Source of the DNA: Cytophagales bacterium
Lineage (GTDB): Bacteria > Bacteroidota > Bacteroidia > Cytophagales > Spirosomataceae
DNA length: 64,000 nucleotides
Reading direction: 5' to 3'
Assembly: GCA_013298125.1 (NCBI GenBank)
Contig: JAAFJP010000022.1
Span: 40,762 to 104,761, forward strand
Part shown: piece after piece, positions 25,775-33,296 of the stretch
Layout of the letters: the number at the start of each line of letters is the position of its first letter
Position numbering within the stretch: the first letter of the stretch is position 1
Position numbers and translations under genes: made by a program
Notes under the pieces: generated by a model
The model's input: only the letters and a program-made list of their open reading frames with translations
What the model was told of the DNA's origin: nothing
Databases searched by the model: none

Positions 25775-26716
25775 ATGTACGAAGAATTATTAAAAAATAC
25801 AGCCCTTGCCGATGAGCGTTTTATCGTAATGACCGCCGAGAATCGGGCATTGGTAAAAAACTTACCATCCGCTTTGGGAAACAGATTTATTGATACAGGA
25901 ATTACTGAGCAAACGATGATAGGTGCGGCTGCGGGTCTCGCCTTACGTGGGCGAATTCCCGTAGTTCATGCACTGTCTGCCTTCTTGTCGATGCGAGCTT
26001 TTGAATTTATCCGTACTGATGTTGGCATTGCAAATCTACCTGTCAAGTTGAGTAGTTTTATTCCAGGTTTTTTGTCAGACGGCAATGGACCAACCCATCA
26101 GGCTTTGGAAGACATTAACATCATGAGGGGTATTCCGAATATGCAAGTTTTTGCCCCTGCCGATGAAAACGATTTAGTCAATATGCTACCTCAAATTTGG
26201 AATTCATCAAGCCCAAGTTACGTCAGAATTTGTCATAGACCTTCTGATTATCAGCACGATACCAATTTTGAAATCGGAAAAGCAGAAGTAATTTCAGAAG
26301 GAATTGACATTACGATTTTGGTGTATGGTTTTATGTTTGAACAAGCCTATCAAACCGCTGAAATCTTGAAAAAAGAAGGTTTGTCAGTAGGTTTAGTAAA
26401 CATGAGAAGTCTAAAACCTGTCGATGAAAAAGTGATAATTTCAGCTGCCTTAAATTCTGATTTAGTAGTAACAATTGAAGACCATTTCCTCACAGGTGGA
26501 TTATATTCCATTGTGGCTGAAACACTTTTAAGAAATAATTTGACCGTTGACGTACTCCCAATTGCCTTAGAAGAAAGATGGTTTAAACCCGCAAGACTCA
26601 ACGAAGTACTTGATTATGAGGGATTTACAGGAATAAAAATGGCGACTAAGATTTTAAGTTATTACGAAGAAGTAGGAGAAGATGATTTGAACGATAACGA
26701 TAAATATTACGAATAA
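25775..26716 (+). CDS. Transketolase C-terminal (pyrimidine-binding) subunit
   Basis: 313 residues from the ATG at 25775; the open frame runs back to 25715, but those 20 extra codons are read from the palindrome and are unlike any transketolase, so the internal ATG is chosen. It carries the catalytic-site segment DTGITEQTMIGAAAGLALRGR with the glutamate that activates thiamine diphosphate, SFIPGFLSDGNGPTHQALEDI, and the C-terminal transketolase domain (VNMRSLKPVDE). It forms the active heteromeric enzyme with the N-terminal subunit. Eleven bases separate it from the aminotransferase gene. Confidence 0.9.
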   Translation: MYEELLKNTALADERFIVMTAENRALVKNLPSALGNRFIDTGITEQTMIGAAAGLALRGRIPVVHALSAFLSMRAFEFIRTDVGIANLPVKLSSFIPGFLSDGNGPTHQALEDINIMRGIPNMQVFAPADENDLVNMLPQIWNSSSPSYVRICHRPSDYQHDTNFEIGKAEVISEGIDITILVYGFMFEQAYQTAEILKKEGLSVGLVNMRSLKPVDEKVIISAALNSDLVVTIEDHFLTGGLYSIVAETLLRNNLTVDVLPIALEERWFKPARLNEVLDYEGFTGIKMATKILSYYEEVGEDDLNDNDKYYE

Positions 26717-26727
26717 ATAAGAATCCC

Positions 26728-28071
26728 ATGCCCAACACAGTATCATCTAATCCCAACTATCCAAATATCACCATTTCTGATATTTTATACGACCGTGCCT
26801 TGCAAGTGCAAAAGCCTGTAACACAGACACTTGCAAAAGGTCCTGGTCAGTTCACAAACGGAGTAGCCCCAAAATACCTTCAAAAAGGCAAAGGCTCTCA
26901 TGTGTGGGATGTTGATGGAAACGAATATATAGATTTCAATTCTGCCATCGGTCCAATCTCTTTGGGTTATGCCTACAAAGCGGTGGATGATGCTATCAAA
27001 AAACAATTAGAAGATGGTATCACCTTTTCTTTGATGCACCCTTTGGAAGTAGAATTGTCTGAATTAATCCAAGAAGTAATTCCTAATGCAGAAGCCGTAA
27101 AAATCTCAAAAACAGGTGCTGACGTATGTTCTGCGGCGATTCGAGTGGCTCGGGCATTTACTAAGAGAGAAAAAATATTTTGTTGTGGATATCATGGTTG
27201 GCACGATTGGTATATCGGAATCACAAGTAGAAACTCGGGGATTCCAGAGTCCATCCAAAACATGACCTACACCTTTGAATACAACAATATTGAGGCAATT
27301 CGTGAGGCTTTGGATGAAACTGTTGCTGCCGTTATTCTTGAACCTTTCATTTTTGAAGCACCTCAAAACAACTTCCTTCAAGAATTAGTTGAGGCTTGTC
27401 GTGAAAACGGAACATTACTCATTTTTGATGAAATGTGGACAGGTTTCAGAATAGCATTGGGTGGTGCTCAGGAGTATTTTAATGTCAAGTCAGATTTGGC
27501 GGTTTACTCAAAAGCCTGTGCCAATGGTATGCCTATCGCTCTCCTTACAGGTCGTGCAGATGTGATGGAACTCTTTAATAATGAGGTGTTTAGCTATACA
27601 ACTTTTGGTGGCGAAGCTCTTTCTTTGGCAGCTTGTATTGCTACAATTCAAGAAATTAGAGATAAAAATGTCCCTGAATATTTAGACAAAAAAGGGCAGA
27701 TCTTGAAAGATGGTTATAATCACATTGCAGAAGAGTTTGGTTTAGAAAATCTTACCAAATGCGTAGGTTACAACTGTCGGACGATGGTCATTTTTGCACC
27801 AGAAGCGGGTAATGGTCTGGAAGTCAAGGCTTTGATGCAACAAGAAATGATTAAGAGAGGGGTACTTTGGGCAGGTTTTCATAATATGTGTTTCAGCCAT
27901 ACTGACGAAGATATTGAACACACCCTATCGGCTTATCGTGAGGTGATGCCAATTGTAAAAGCTGCAATCGAATCACAAGATGTAAAGTCTTATTTGCAAG
28001 GACAAGCATTGGAGGCGGTTTTCAGAAAAACGAGCAATTATAATATCAAACCAGCCTTGGTTAAGGCATAA
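26728..28071 (+). CDS. Class III aminotransferase (glutamate-1-semialdehyde aminomutase-like)
   Basis: 447 residues, fold type I PLP enzyme. VWDVDGNEYIDFNSAIGPISLG near the N-terminus, SKTGADVCSAAIRVARA (phosphate cup), FDEMWTGFR with Asp234 holding the PLP ring nitrogen, and YSKACANGMPIA with Lys262 as the Schiff-base lysine define the glutamate-1-semialdehyde aminomutase-like branch of class III enzymes. Relatives in surface-polysaccharide clusters aminate sugar or polyol aldehydes or ketones. In this cluster it probably puts an amino group on the aldose precursor or on the finished ulosonic acid; which one is not visible. Confidence 0.87.
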   Translation: MPNTVSSNPNYPNITISDILYDRALQVQKPVTQTLAKGPGQFTNGVAPKYLQKGKGSHVWDVDGNEYIDFNSAIGPISLGYAYKAVDDAIKKQLEDGITFSLMHPLEVELSELIQEVIPNAEAVKISKTGADVCSAAIRVARAFTKREKIFCCGYHGWHDWYIGITSRNSGIPESIQNMTYTFEYNNIEAIREALDETVAAVILEPFIFEAPQNNFLQELVEACRENGTLLIFDEMWTGFRIALGGAQEYFNVKSDLAVYSKACANGMPIALLTGRADVMELFNNEVFSYTTFGGEALSLAACIATIQEIRDKNVPEYLDKKGQILKDGYNHIAEEFGLENLTKCVGYNCRTMVIFAPEAGNGLEVKALMQQEMIKRGVLWAGFHNMCFSHTDEDIEHTLSAYREVMPIVKAAIESQDVKSYLQGQALEAVFRKTSNYNIKPALVKA

Positions 28072-28078
28072 ATGTTGA

Positions 28079-28109
28079 TTGATGGCATGACTTTGAGTCA
28101 TGCCATCAA
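28079..28109 (+). terminator. Hairpin between aminotransferase and SDR genes
   Basis: TTGATGGCATGACT and AGTCATGCCATCAA form a perfect 14-bp stem with a three-base loop. There is no long T run, so it may attenuate or protect RNA ends rather than terminate fully. Confidence 0.55.
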
Positions 28110-28129
28110 TGTAGTCCCCCAAATGAATA

Positions 28130-28969
28130 ATGGAAAAACAAATCAATAGCCCATCGCTTAGAATTCCTCAGTTATTCACATTAGAAGGAAAAACAGCCAT
28201 CGTAACTGGCGGAACGGGTTTGATTGGCAAAAAGCATTGTGAGGCACTTTCAATGGCTGGGGCAAATGTCGTGATTGCAGATATATCAGAAAAATCTACC
28301 CAAGATTTTGCCAATGAATTAGGGAAAAATGCTTTCGGAATATCTGTTGATGTTACCGATGCTAAATCCTTAGAAAATGCAAAACAGTCTATTTTATCAA
28401 GATTCGGAACGATTGATATTTTAGTAAATAATGCCGCCATCAATGATATGTTTGAGAATCCAGAGATGGCTTCTGAGTTATCAGCTTTTGAAAATTACCC
28501 AATCGAATCATTCCGTAAGTCTTTGGAAGTGAATGTATTAGGGGTTTTTCAATGTTCTCAAATATTTGGTTCTGAAATGGCAGAACAAGGTTCTGGAAGT
28601 ATCATAAACTTAGCATCAACCTACGGAATGGTCGGACCAGACCAAAGTATTTATAAAAACGAAAAAGGTGAACAAACTTTTTTCAAATCACCTTCTTATC
28701 CAACTACCAAGGGAGCAATTATCAATTTCACTCGATACTTGGCAGCCTATTGGGGGAAAAAAGGGGTGCGAGTGAATACGCTTTCACCAGGGGGCGTTGA
28801 AAATTCACAAGATGATTTTTTTATCCAAAACTATTCAGCCAAAACTTTATTAGGAAGAATGGCACAACCTACTGATTATCAAGGAGCTTTGATATTTTTA
28901 GCCTCAGATGCTTCTGCCTATATGACGGGTGCAAACTTGGTGGTAGATGGTGGTTGGACAGCGATTTAA
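28130..28969 (+). CDS. Short-chain dehydrogenase/reductase
   Basis: 279 residues, classical SDR. TGGTGLIG at 26-33 is the NAD(P) glycine motif, NNAA in DILVNNAAIND the structural motif, SIINLASTYGM supplies the catalytic serine region, and SYPTTKGAI gives Y-x-x-x-K. RVNTLSPGGVENSQDDFF and ASAYMTGANLVVDGG complete the family pattern. It probably oxidises or reduces a hydroxyl of the sugar built by this cluster, for instance making the ketone or aldehyde that the neighbouring aminotransferase uses. The exact substrate is unknown. Confidence 0.88.
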   Translation: MEKQINSPSLRIPQLFTLEGKTAIVTGGTGLIGKKHCEALSMAGANVVIADISEKSTQDFANELGKNAFGISVDVTDAKSLENAKQSILSRFGTIDILVNNAAINDMFENPEMASELSAFENYPIESFRKSLEVNVLGVFQCSQIFGSEMAEQGSGSIINLASTYGMVGPDQSIYKNEKGEQTFFKSPSYPTTKGAIINFTRYLAAYWGKKGVRVNTLSPGGVENSQDDFFIQNYSAKTLLGRMAQPTDYQGALIFLASDASAYMTGANLVVDGGWTAI

Positions 28970-28971
28970 GA

Positions 28972-29042
28972 GTATCACAGGTTTCCAACCTGTCTAATAG
29001 CGAAAAAAGTTTATCGAATGACAGGTTGGAAACCTGTGATAC
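28972..29042. repeat. Long nested palindrome between SDR and KdsC-like genes
   Basis: 23-bp perfect arms (28972-28994, 29020-29042) around a 25-base loop. Each arm holds ACAGGTT-TCC-AACCTGT, a dyad of its own. The right arm contains an ATG at 29018 in frame with the phosphatase gene. Confidence 0.85.
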
Positions 29043-29047
29043 AAAAT

Positions 29048-29548
29048 ATGAAAAACGAAGAAATTAGAGAAAAAGCAAGTAAAATAAAATTGCTTATTAC
29101 TGATTGTGACGGAGTTTTGACGGACGGAGGGGTTTATTATGGAGAGGAAGGTGAGGTCTTAAAAAAGTTTAATATCCGTGATGGTATGGGTGTCGAAAGG
29201 CTACGAAATTTAGCCCATGTTCAAACTGGAATTATCACGGGTGAAGTTTCTCCTTCGCTTGTCAAAAGAGCCGAAAAACTCCAAATAACTGAATTGCACT
29301 TAGGAATCAAAGATAAACTATTGGTCTTGATGCAAATTATGGTCAATAAAAATCTTTCAAAAGAACAAATTGCTTACATCGGTGATGATGTAAACGATAT
29401 TGAGATAATGCAAAAAGTCGGACTGACAGCTTGTCCTTCGGATGCTATTTCTTTCACCAAAAAAATTGCCGATTATATATGTGAAAATAAAGGAGGCGAG
29501 GGCTGTTTTAGAGAATTTGCCGAGTTAATTATTGCTTCAAAAGTTTAA
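29048..29548 (+). CDS. KdsC-like HAD phosphatase
   Basis: 166 residues from the ATG at 29048; the frame also opens at an ATG (29018) inside the palindrome, which would add ten repeat-derived residues. LLITDCDGVLTDGGVYYG is the C0-type HAD motif I of KdsC/NeuB-associated phosphatases; IITGEVSPSLVKRA is motif II, and YIGDDVNDIEIMQKVGL is motif IV. Family members remove phosphate from 3-deoxy-octulosonate 8-phosphate or the equivalent nonulosonate 9-phosphate. Its presence implies that the NeuB-like product is phosphorylated. Confidence 0.87.
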   Translation: MKNEEIREKASKIKLLITDCDGVLTDGGVYYGEEGEVLKKFNIRDGMGVERLRNLAHVQTGIITGEVSPSLVKRAEKLQITELHLGIKDKLLVLMQIMVNKNLSKEQIAYIGDDVNDIEIMQKVGLTACPSDAISFTKKIADYICENKGGEGCFREFAELIIASKV

Positions 29549-29561
29549 AAAATATTCACAC

Positions 29562-29627
29562 CATGCCTAAGATTCCCAAGGCATGATTTCTGGTTTTTTC
29601 AATAAGTCCCTCCCGTGGGGGTCAGGG
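29562..29627. repeat. Two short inverted repeats before the NeuB-like gene
   Basis: CATGCCT...AAGGCATG (29562-29586) and an imperfect G/C-rich dyad GTCCCTCCC-GTGGGGGTCAGGGGGAC region (about 29606-29627) fill most of the 98-base gap. The second is G/C-rich against the local composition, like the palindrome at 22762. Confidence 0.5.
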
Positions 29628-29646
29628 GGACGCTTTATGTCAAAAA

Positions 29647-30552
29647 ATGAAAAATATTCTTTTATCATCTGGAAAAACTATCGGTGAAGGGCATCCTTGC
29701 TACATAATTGCCGAAATCGGAATTAATCATAATGGTTCAGTAGAAACCGCAAAAAAACTCATTGATGAAGCAGTTATCGCAAAAGTTGATGCCGTGAAAT
29801 TCCAAAAAAGAACGCCTGAATTATGCGTTCCACTTGACCAATGGGAAATCCAAAGAGATACGCCATGGGGCAGAATGTCGTACATCGACTACAAACGTAA
29901 AACAGAATTTGGAGCTTTGGAATATTCTGACATTGACCAACATTCAAAAGAAAATAATATTGACTGGTTTGCCTCACCTTGGGATGCAGAATCAGTTGAT
30001 TTCTTAGAACATTTCAGTCCTGTGATGTACAAATTAGCCTCGGCTTCTTTGACGGATTTTGAATTGATTGAGAGAATCCAAAATACAGGTCGCCCTTTAA
30101 TGATTTCTACGGGAATGTCCACGCAAAAGGAGATTGTAGAAACCGTTAAATTCATCCGTGAATATGATGAAAATTATCCTTTGATGATTGCACATTCTAC
30201 GTCTGCTTACCCATGCAAGCCCGAAGAATTGAATTTGTCGATGATTCGTACTTTGATAGAAATGTTCCCAAATACGCCAATTGGCTATTCTGGACACGAA
30301 ACTGGATTGGCTACCACAGTGGCTGCCGTAGCGATGGGAGCAACTTTTGTAGAACGTCACTTCACACTTGACCGTGCCATGTGGGGTTCTGACCATGCCG
30401 CATCGGTTGAACCACAGGGATTTGCTCGTTTGGTAAAAGATATTCGTGATGTCGAAATTGCCGCTGGTGATGGCGTGAAGAGAGTTTATGAGGCAGAAGT
30501 AGCCCAAATGAAAAAATTAAGAAAACATATCTCGGTGGAGTATGCTGTTTAG
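29647..30552 (+). CDS. NeuB-family ulosonic acid synthase lacking the SAF domain
   Basis: 301 residues forming only the NeuB TIM barrel: YIIAEIGINHNG, DAVKFQKR, DWFASPWDAESVDFL, YKLASASLTDFELI, STGMSTQKEI, AHSTSAYPC, GYSGHETG and ERHFTLDRAMWGSDHAAS. Family enzymes condense phosphoenolpyruvate with an aldose to give a 3-deoxy-2-ketoacid sugar (sialic, legionaminic, pseudaminic type). Those synthases normally continue with a C-terminal SAF (antifreeze-like) domain of about 60 residues that completes the partner subunit's active site; here the protein ends shortly after the barrel. That, plus the phosphatase and transketolase beside it, suggests an unusual phosphorylated aldose substrate. Confidence 0.87.
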   Translation: MKNILLSSGKTIGEGHPCYIIAEIGINHNGSVETAKKLIDEAVIAKVDAVKFQKRTPELCVPLDQWEIQRDTPWGRMSYIDYKRKTEFGALEYSDIDQHSKENNIDWFASPWDAESVDFLEHFSPVMYKLASASLTDFELIERIQNTGRPLMISTGMSTQKEIVETVKFIREYDENYPLMIAHSTSAYPCKPEELNLSMIRTLIEMFPNTPIGYSGHETGLATTVAAVAMGATFVERHFTLDRAMWGSDHAASVEPQGFARLVKDIRDVEIAAGDGVKRVYEAEVAQMKKLRKHISVEYAV

Positions 30553-30583
30553 TTTTTGAATATGAACTAAAATTAATTGCCAC

Positions 30584-30617
30584 AAACCTATAAGGTTTTC
30601 GAAAACCTTATAGGTTT
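30584..30617. repeat. Perfect 34-bp palindrome without loop
   Basis: AAACCTATAAGGTTTTC is followed directly by its reverse complement. Each half again contains a dyad (AACCT-ATA-AGGTT). It lies between the NeuB-like gene and the fatty acid hydroxylase gene. Confidence 0.8.
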
Positions 30618-30687
30618 ATTCCACTATTTATCATTTCAAAATTTACACTATTTCAAAAATAATAAAATACGATTTCATTACGTTTCA

Positions 30688-31566
30688 ATGACCATTTTTT
30701 CAATAACTACATCAATTTTAATCGTTTGGATGGTAATAATTATCATCTTTGAAAGACTACGCCCCTACCGCAAAGGATTACCATTTTTTAGAGATGGTTT
30801 TTGGACAGACTTAGTTTGGTACACCTTAATTCAGAGTTATTTTCTCAAAATTATCATCTTCGATTTTATCATTCAACCTATCAATCATTCCATCAATTGG
30901 TCTGATTATCAATCTGTTAAGCATTGGTCTATCGCTTCGCAAGTAATATTTTTCACCATTACACACGATTTCTACATTTATTGGTTTCACCGACTCCAAC
31001 ACGCTAATAAATTCCTCTGGCGTACCCACGAAGCCCATCACTCGGGTAAAGAAGTTGATTTTTTGCAAGGCTCACGCTCGCACATTGTCGAAATTATCAT
31101 CAATCAAACCATTGAGTTTTTACCCATCATCGTACTCGGTGCAGCCCCCGAAGTTTTGCCGATAAAATTGATGTTAGACGGAATGTTTGGGATGTTTATT
31201 CATGCTAATATTGATGTAAAATTGGGTAAATGGAAATACATTTTTAATTCCCCAGAGCTTCATTTGTGGCATCATGCCAACTATCAAGAAGTCTTTCACG
31301 CCAATTTTTCTACCAAATTTTCTATTTGGGATTATCTTTTCAAAACGGTCTATTTCCCAGAACACAAACCTGGCAATCAGTCCAATAATTGGGGGCTTTA
31401 TTATGACTATCCCAGAGACTATTTTCTCCAACACGCTTTTTCTGTCAAACGTTTTGAAGAACGTAAGTTACTGAAATTCAAATGGTTTGAGAAGTATTAT
31501 TATTTGCGTCACATTCTCTTGAAAAAAATCAAATCAATTTTTGGTAAAAAAAATAGCGGAGTATAA
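30688..31566 (+). CDS. Fatty acid hydroxylase/sterol desaturase-family membrane protein
   Basis: 292 residues from the ATG at 30688; the frame opens at 30577 but its first 37 codons run through the palindrome and lack family character. Four or more transmembrane helices and the diiron histidine clusters of the family: HDFYIYWFHRLQH, HEAHHS, then HANIDV and HLWHHANY. Family members hydroxylate or desaturate lipids, carotenoids or sterol-like compounds using O2 and two irons. It lies on the same strand as the sugar cluster, but a perfect palindrome separates them and no functional link is evident; a role in modifying a lipid carrier or lipid A chain is possible only as speculation. Confidence 0.85.
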   Translation: MTIFSITTSILIVWMVIIIIFERLRPYRKGLPFFRDGFWTDLVWYTLIQSYFLKIIIFDFIIQPINHSINWSDYQSVKHWSIASQVIFFTITHDFYIYWFHRLQHANKFLWRTHEAHHSGKEVDFLQGSRSHIVEIIINQTIEFLPIIVLGAAPEVLPIKLMLDGMFGMFIHANIDVKLGKWKYIFNSPELHLWHHANYQEVFHANFSTKFSIWDYLFKTVYFPEHKPGNQSNNWGLYYDYPRDYFLQHAFSVKRFEERKLLKFKWFEKYYYLRHILLKKIKSIFGKKNSGV

Positions 31567-31612
31567 CCCCGCCTATTTCCATCAACCATTTTCAATAACC
31601 AAAATTTTATTC

Positions 31613-32539
31613 TCAATAATTTACGTAAGTATTTGTAAAACTTCCATCATCATACAAATCAATAATAGCATAACCAGCCTCGGTGTGTTGATATTTTCCA
31701 AACCACCATTTACCCGAAACCGCTCCATTACAGCAATACGAAACACCATTATAATCAACTCTATCGGTCAAATGAATATGCCCTGAAACCGCCAATTTTA
31801 CATTTTTGTGATGATTAAAAACCTCTGAAATTTTCTTCGCATCTGTGTGCATCCAACTGCCAGGGACTTCCCATTTGTTCTCTTTTTCCTTCATATTATC
31901 CCCATCAAAAAATACGCAAGCTGATAAAATTGGTATGTGCGAAATTACCATAGTTGGCTTATTATCAGACACTTGTTTTAAATCATCTCGAAGCCAATCC
32001 ATTTGTTCATCGTCTAAATTAGCGGTGTACCAACCACCGTCTTTCTTTTTCTGAACGCTATCCAGCATCACAAAATGCCAGTCTTTTTTATTAAAACTAT
32101 AAAAGCGTTTGTCCATTGACATCTCGTCCATTGCCCACTTTTTGCCATCCTCAAAATTGCTGTTTGAATCACCTTCGCAACATATATCATGGTTGCCCAC
32201 AATGTGATGAATTGGAAGGGAATTTTCAGTTTTCAACACCTCATTAAAAAGCGACCATTGCTTCTGCACATTCTCATGTCTTCGGCGGTGAGCATCCATC
32301 ACACAGTCTCCTGAGTTGATGATAAAATCGGGCTTAATCTCCTGATTTTGAATATGATGCAAACATCTTTCAAATCCTTTTGCCGCACCTATCAGCGGCT
32401 GAATGTGTACGTCCGTAATGTGGGCTATACGTAAGATTTTTTGGGGAGTGGTCGATTTTGAATTTGCTTTTAAAAAACTTGGTAAGGAGATTCCGCCTGC
32501 GAGAAGACCCGCTTGGCGAAGTAAATCACGTCTTTGCAT
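31613..32539 (-). CDS. Tat-exported calcineurin-like metallophosphoesterase
   Basis: 308 residues. The N-terminus MQRRDLLRQAGLLAGGISLP is a twin-arginine signal. Metal-binding motifs follow in order: ITDVHIQP, NSGDCVMD, IVGNHDICC, VISHIPIL and SGHIHLTD, which are motifs D-x-H, GD, GNHD, H and GHxH of the calcineurin-like phosphoesterases. An exported dinuclear-metal phosphodiesterase or phosphomonoesterase is predicted; the substrate is unknown. It is convergent with the hydroxylase gene and transcribed alone. Confidence 0.87.
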   Translation of the reverse strand: MQRRDLLRQAGLLAGGISLPSFLKANSKSTTPQKILRIAHITDVHIQPLIGAAKGFERCLHHIQNQEIKPDFIINSGDCVMDAHRRRHENVQKQWSLFNEVLKTENSLPIHHIVGNHDICCEGDSNSNFEDGKKWAMDEMSMDKRFYSFNKKDWHFVMLDSVQKKKDGGWYTANLDDEQMDWLRDDLKQVSDNKPTMVISHIPILSACVFFDGDNMKEKENKWEVPGSWMHTDAKKISEVFNHHKNVKLAVSGHIHLTDRVDYNGVSYCCNGAVSGKWWFGKYQHTEAGYAIIDLYDDGSFTNTYVNY

Positions 32540-32650
32540 ACTTTAAGAATTTGGTTTCACAAAGTTGGTGATTTACTTTAACCTCTTGATTGTCTGACAA
32601 TTAAGGTTTTGTGAAGGATTTAGGAGTTTTATAAAGAAATTGTTACCACG

Positions 32651-33019
32651 CTAACTCTTCGCAACCACTTTCAAACCAATAATTCCTGTGAGTATAAGCA
32701 AAAGGAAGAAAATCTCTAAAAAACTGATTTTATTCTGAAAGAAAGTTACCTCAACAATTTTGATGAACATGATTGAAACGGCTGTCCAGATTGTGAAGGC
32801 AATGGCGGTTGGAATATTTTTCATTGCCAAAGAAAAAAAGTAGGTATTTGAAGCCCCAAAAAAAATATAACCCGCCAAAGGAAGCCAAATTTTCATTTCT
32901 TGATTATGAAAAAAATTACTCAGAGTGAGTGTTTTGAATTTATCAAAAGAAAGAAATTTCAATGAAAACATCCAACAGGCTTCTAAGGCAGCCGCAAAAA
33001 TCAAGTATATCCAAGCCAT
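32651..33019 (-). CDS. Small multidrug resistance (SMR/EmrE-type) transporter
   Basis: 122 residues with four transmembrane helices, the SMR size. WIYLIFAAALEACWMFSLK at the N-terminus carries the essential membrane-embedded glutamate (Glu13, equivalent to EmrE Glu14); SNTYFFSLAMKNIPTAIAFTIW matches the GxAY..A..IP.g.AYA.W helix. Inserted loop residues (DKFKTLTLSNFFHNQEMK) make it longer than EmrE at 110. Such proteins are proton/cation antiporters; some export guanidinium rather than drugs. Confidence 0.82.
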   Translation of the reverse strand: MAWIYLIFAAALEACWMFSLKFLSFDKFKTLTLSNFFHNQEMKIWLPLAGYIFFGASNTYFFSLAMKNIPTAIAFTIWTAVSIMFIKIVEVTFFQNKISFLEIFFLLLILTGIIGLKVVAKS

Positions 33020-33296
33020 AAAGATTTTAGAAATTTTTTACAAAACCAATATTACATCAGGAATATTACCATAATATTAAGCGAATATTAAATGTGTTTA
33101 TAAAACAAAAAATCTAAAATAAGTACAATTACTTATCCTAATTTGTTTAAGTCTATTGTTTTGATTTGAACGTTAATTTTATATTAAAAATATGCCAAAA
33201 AACTTAAAATTCTAATAAAACTATCATAATCACTTGGTAATTTTTATGTATTTTCTTTGTGCATCAATTTTAAAATAAACCCTTAAAAGTACAAAA

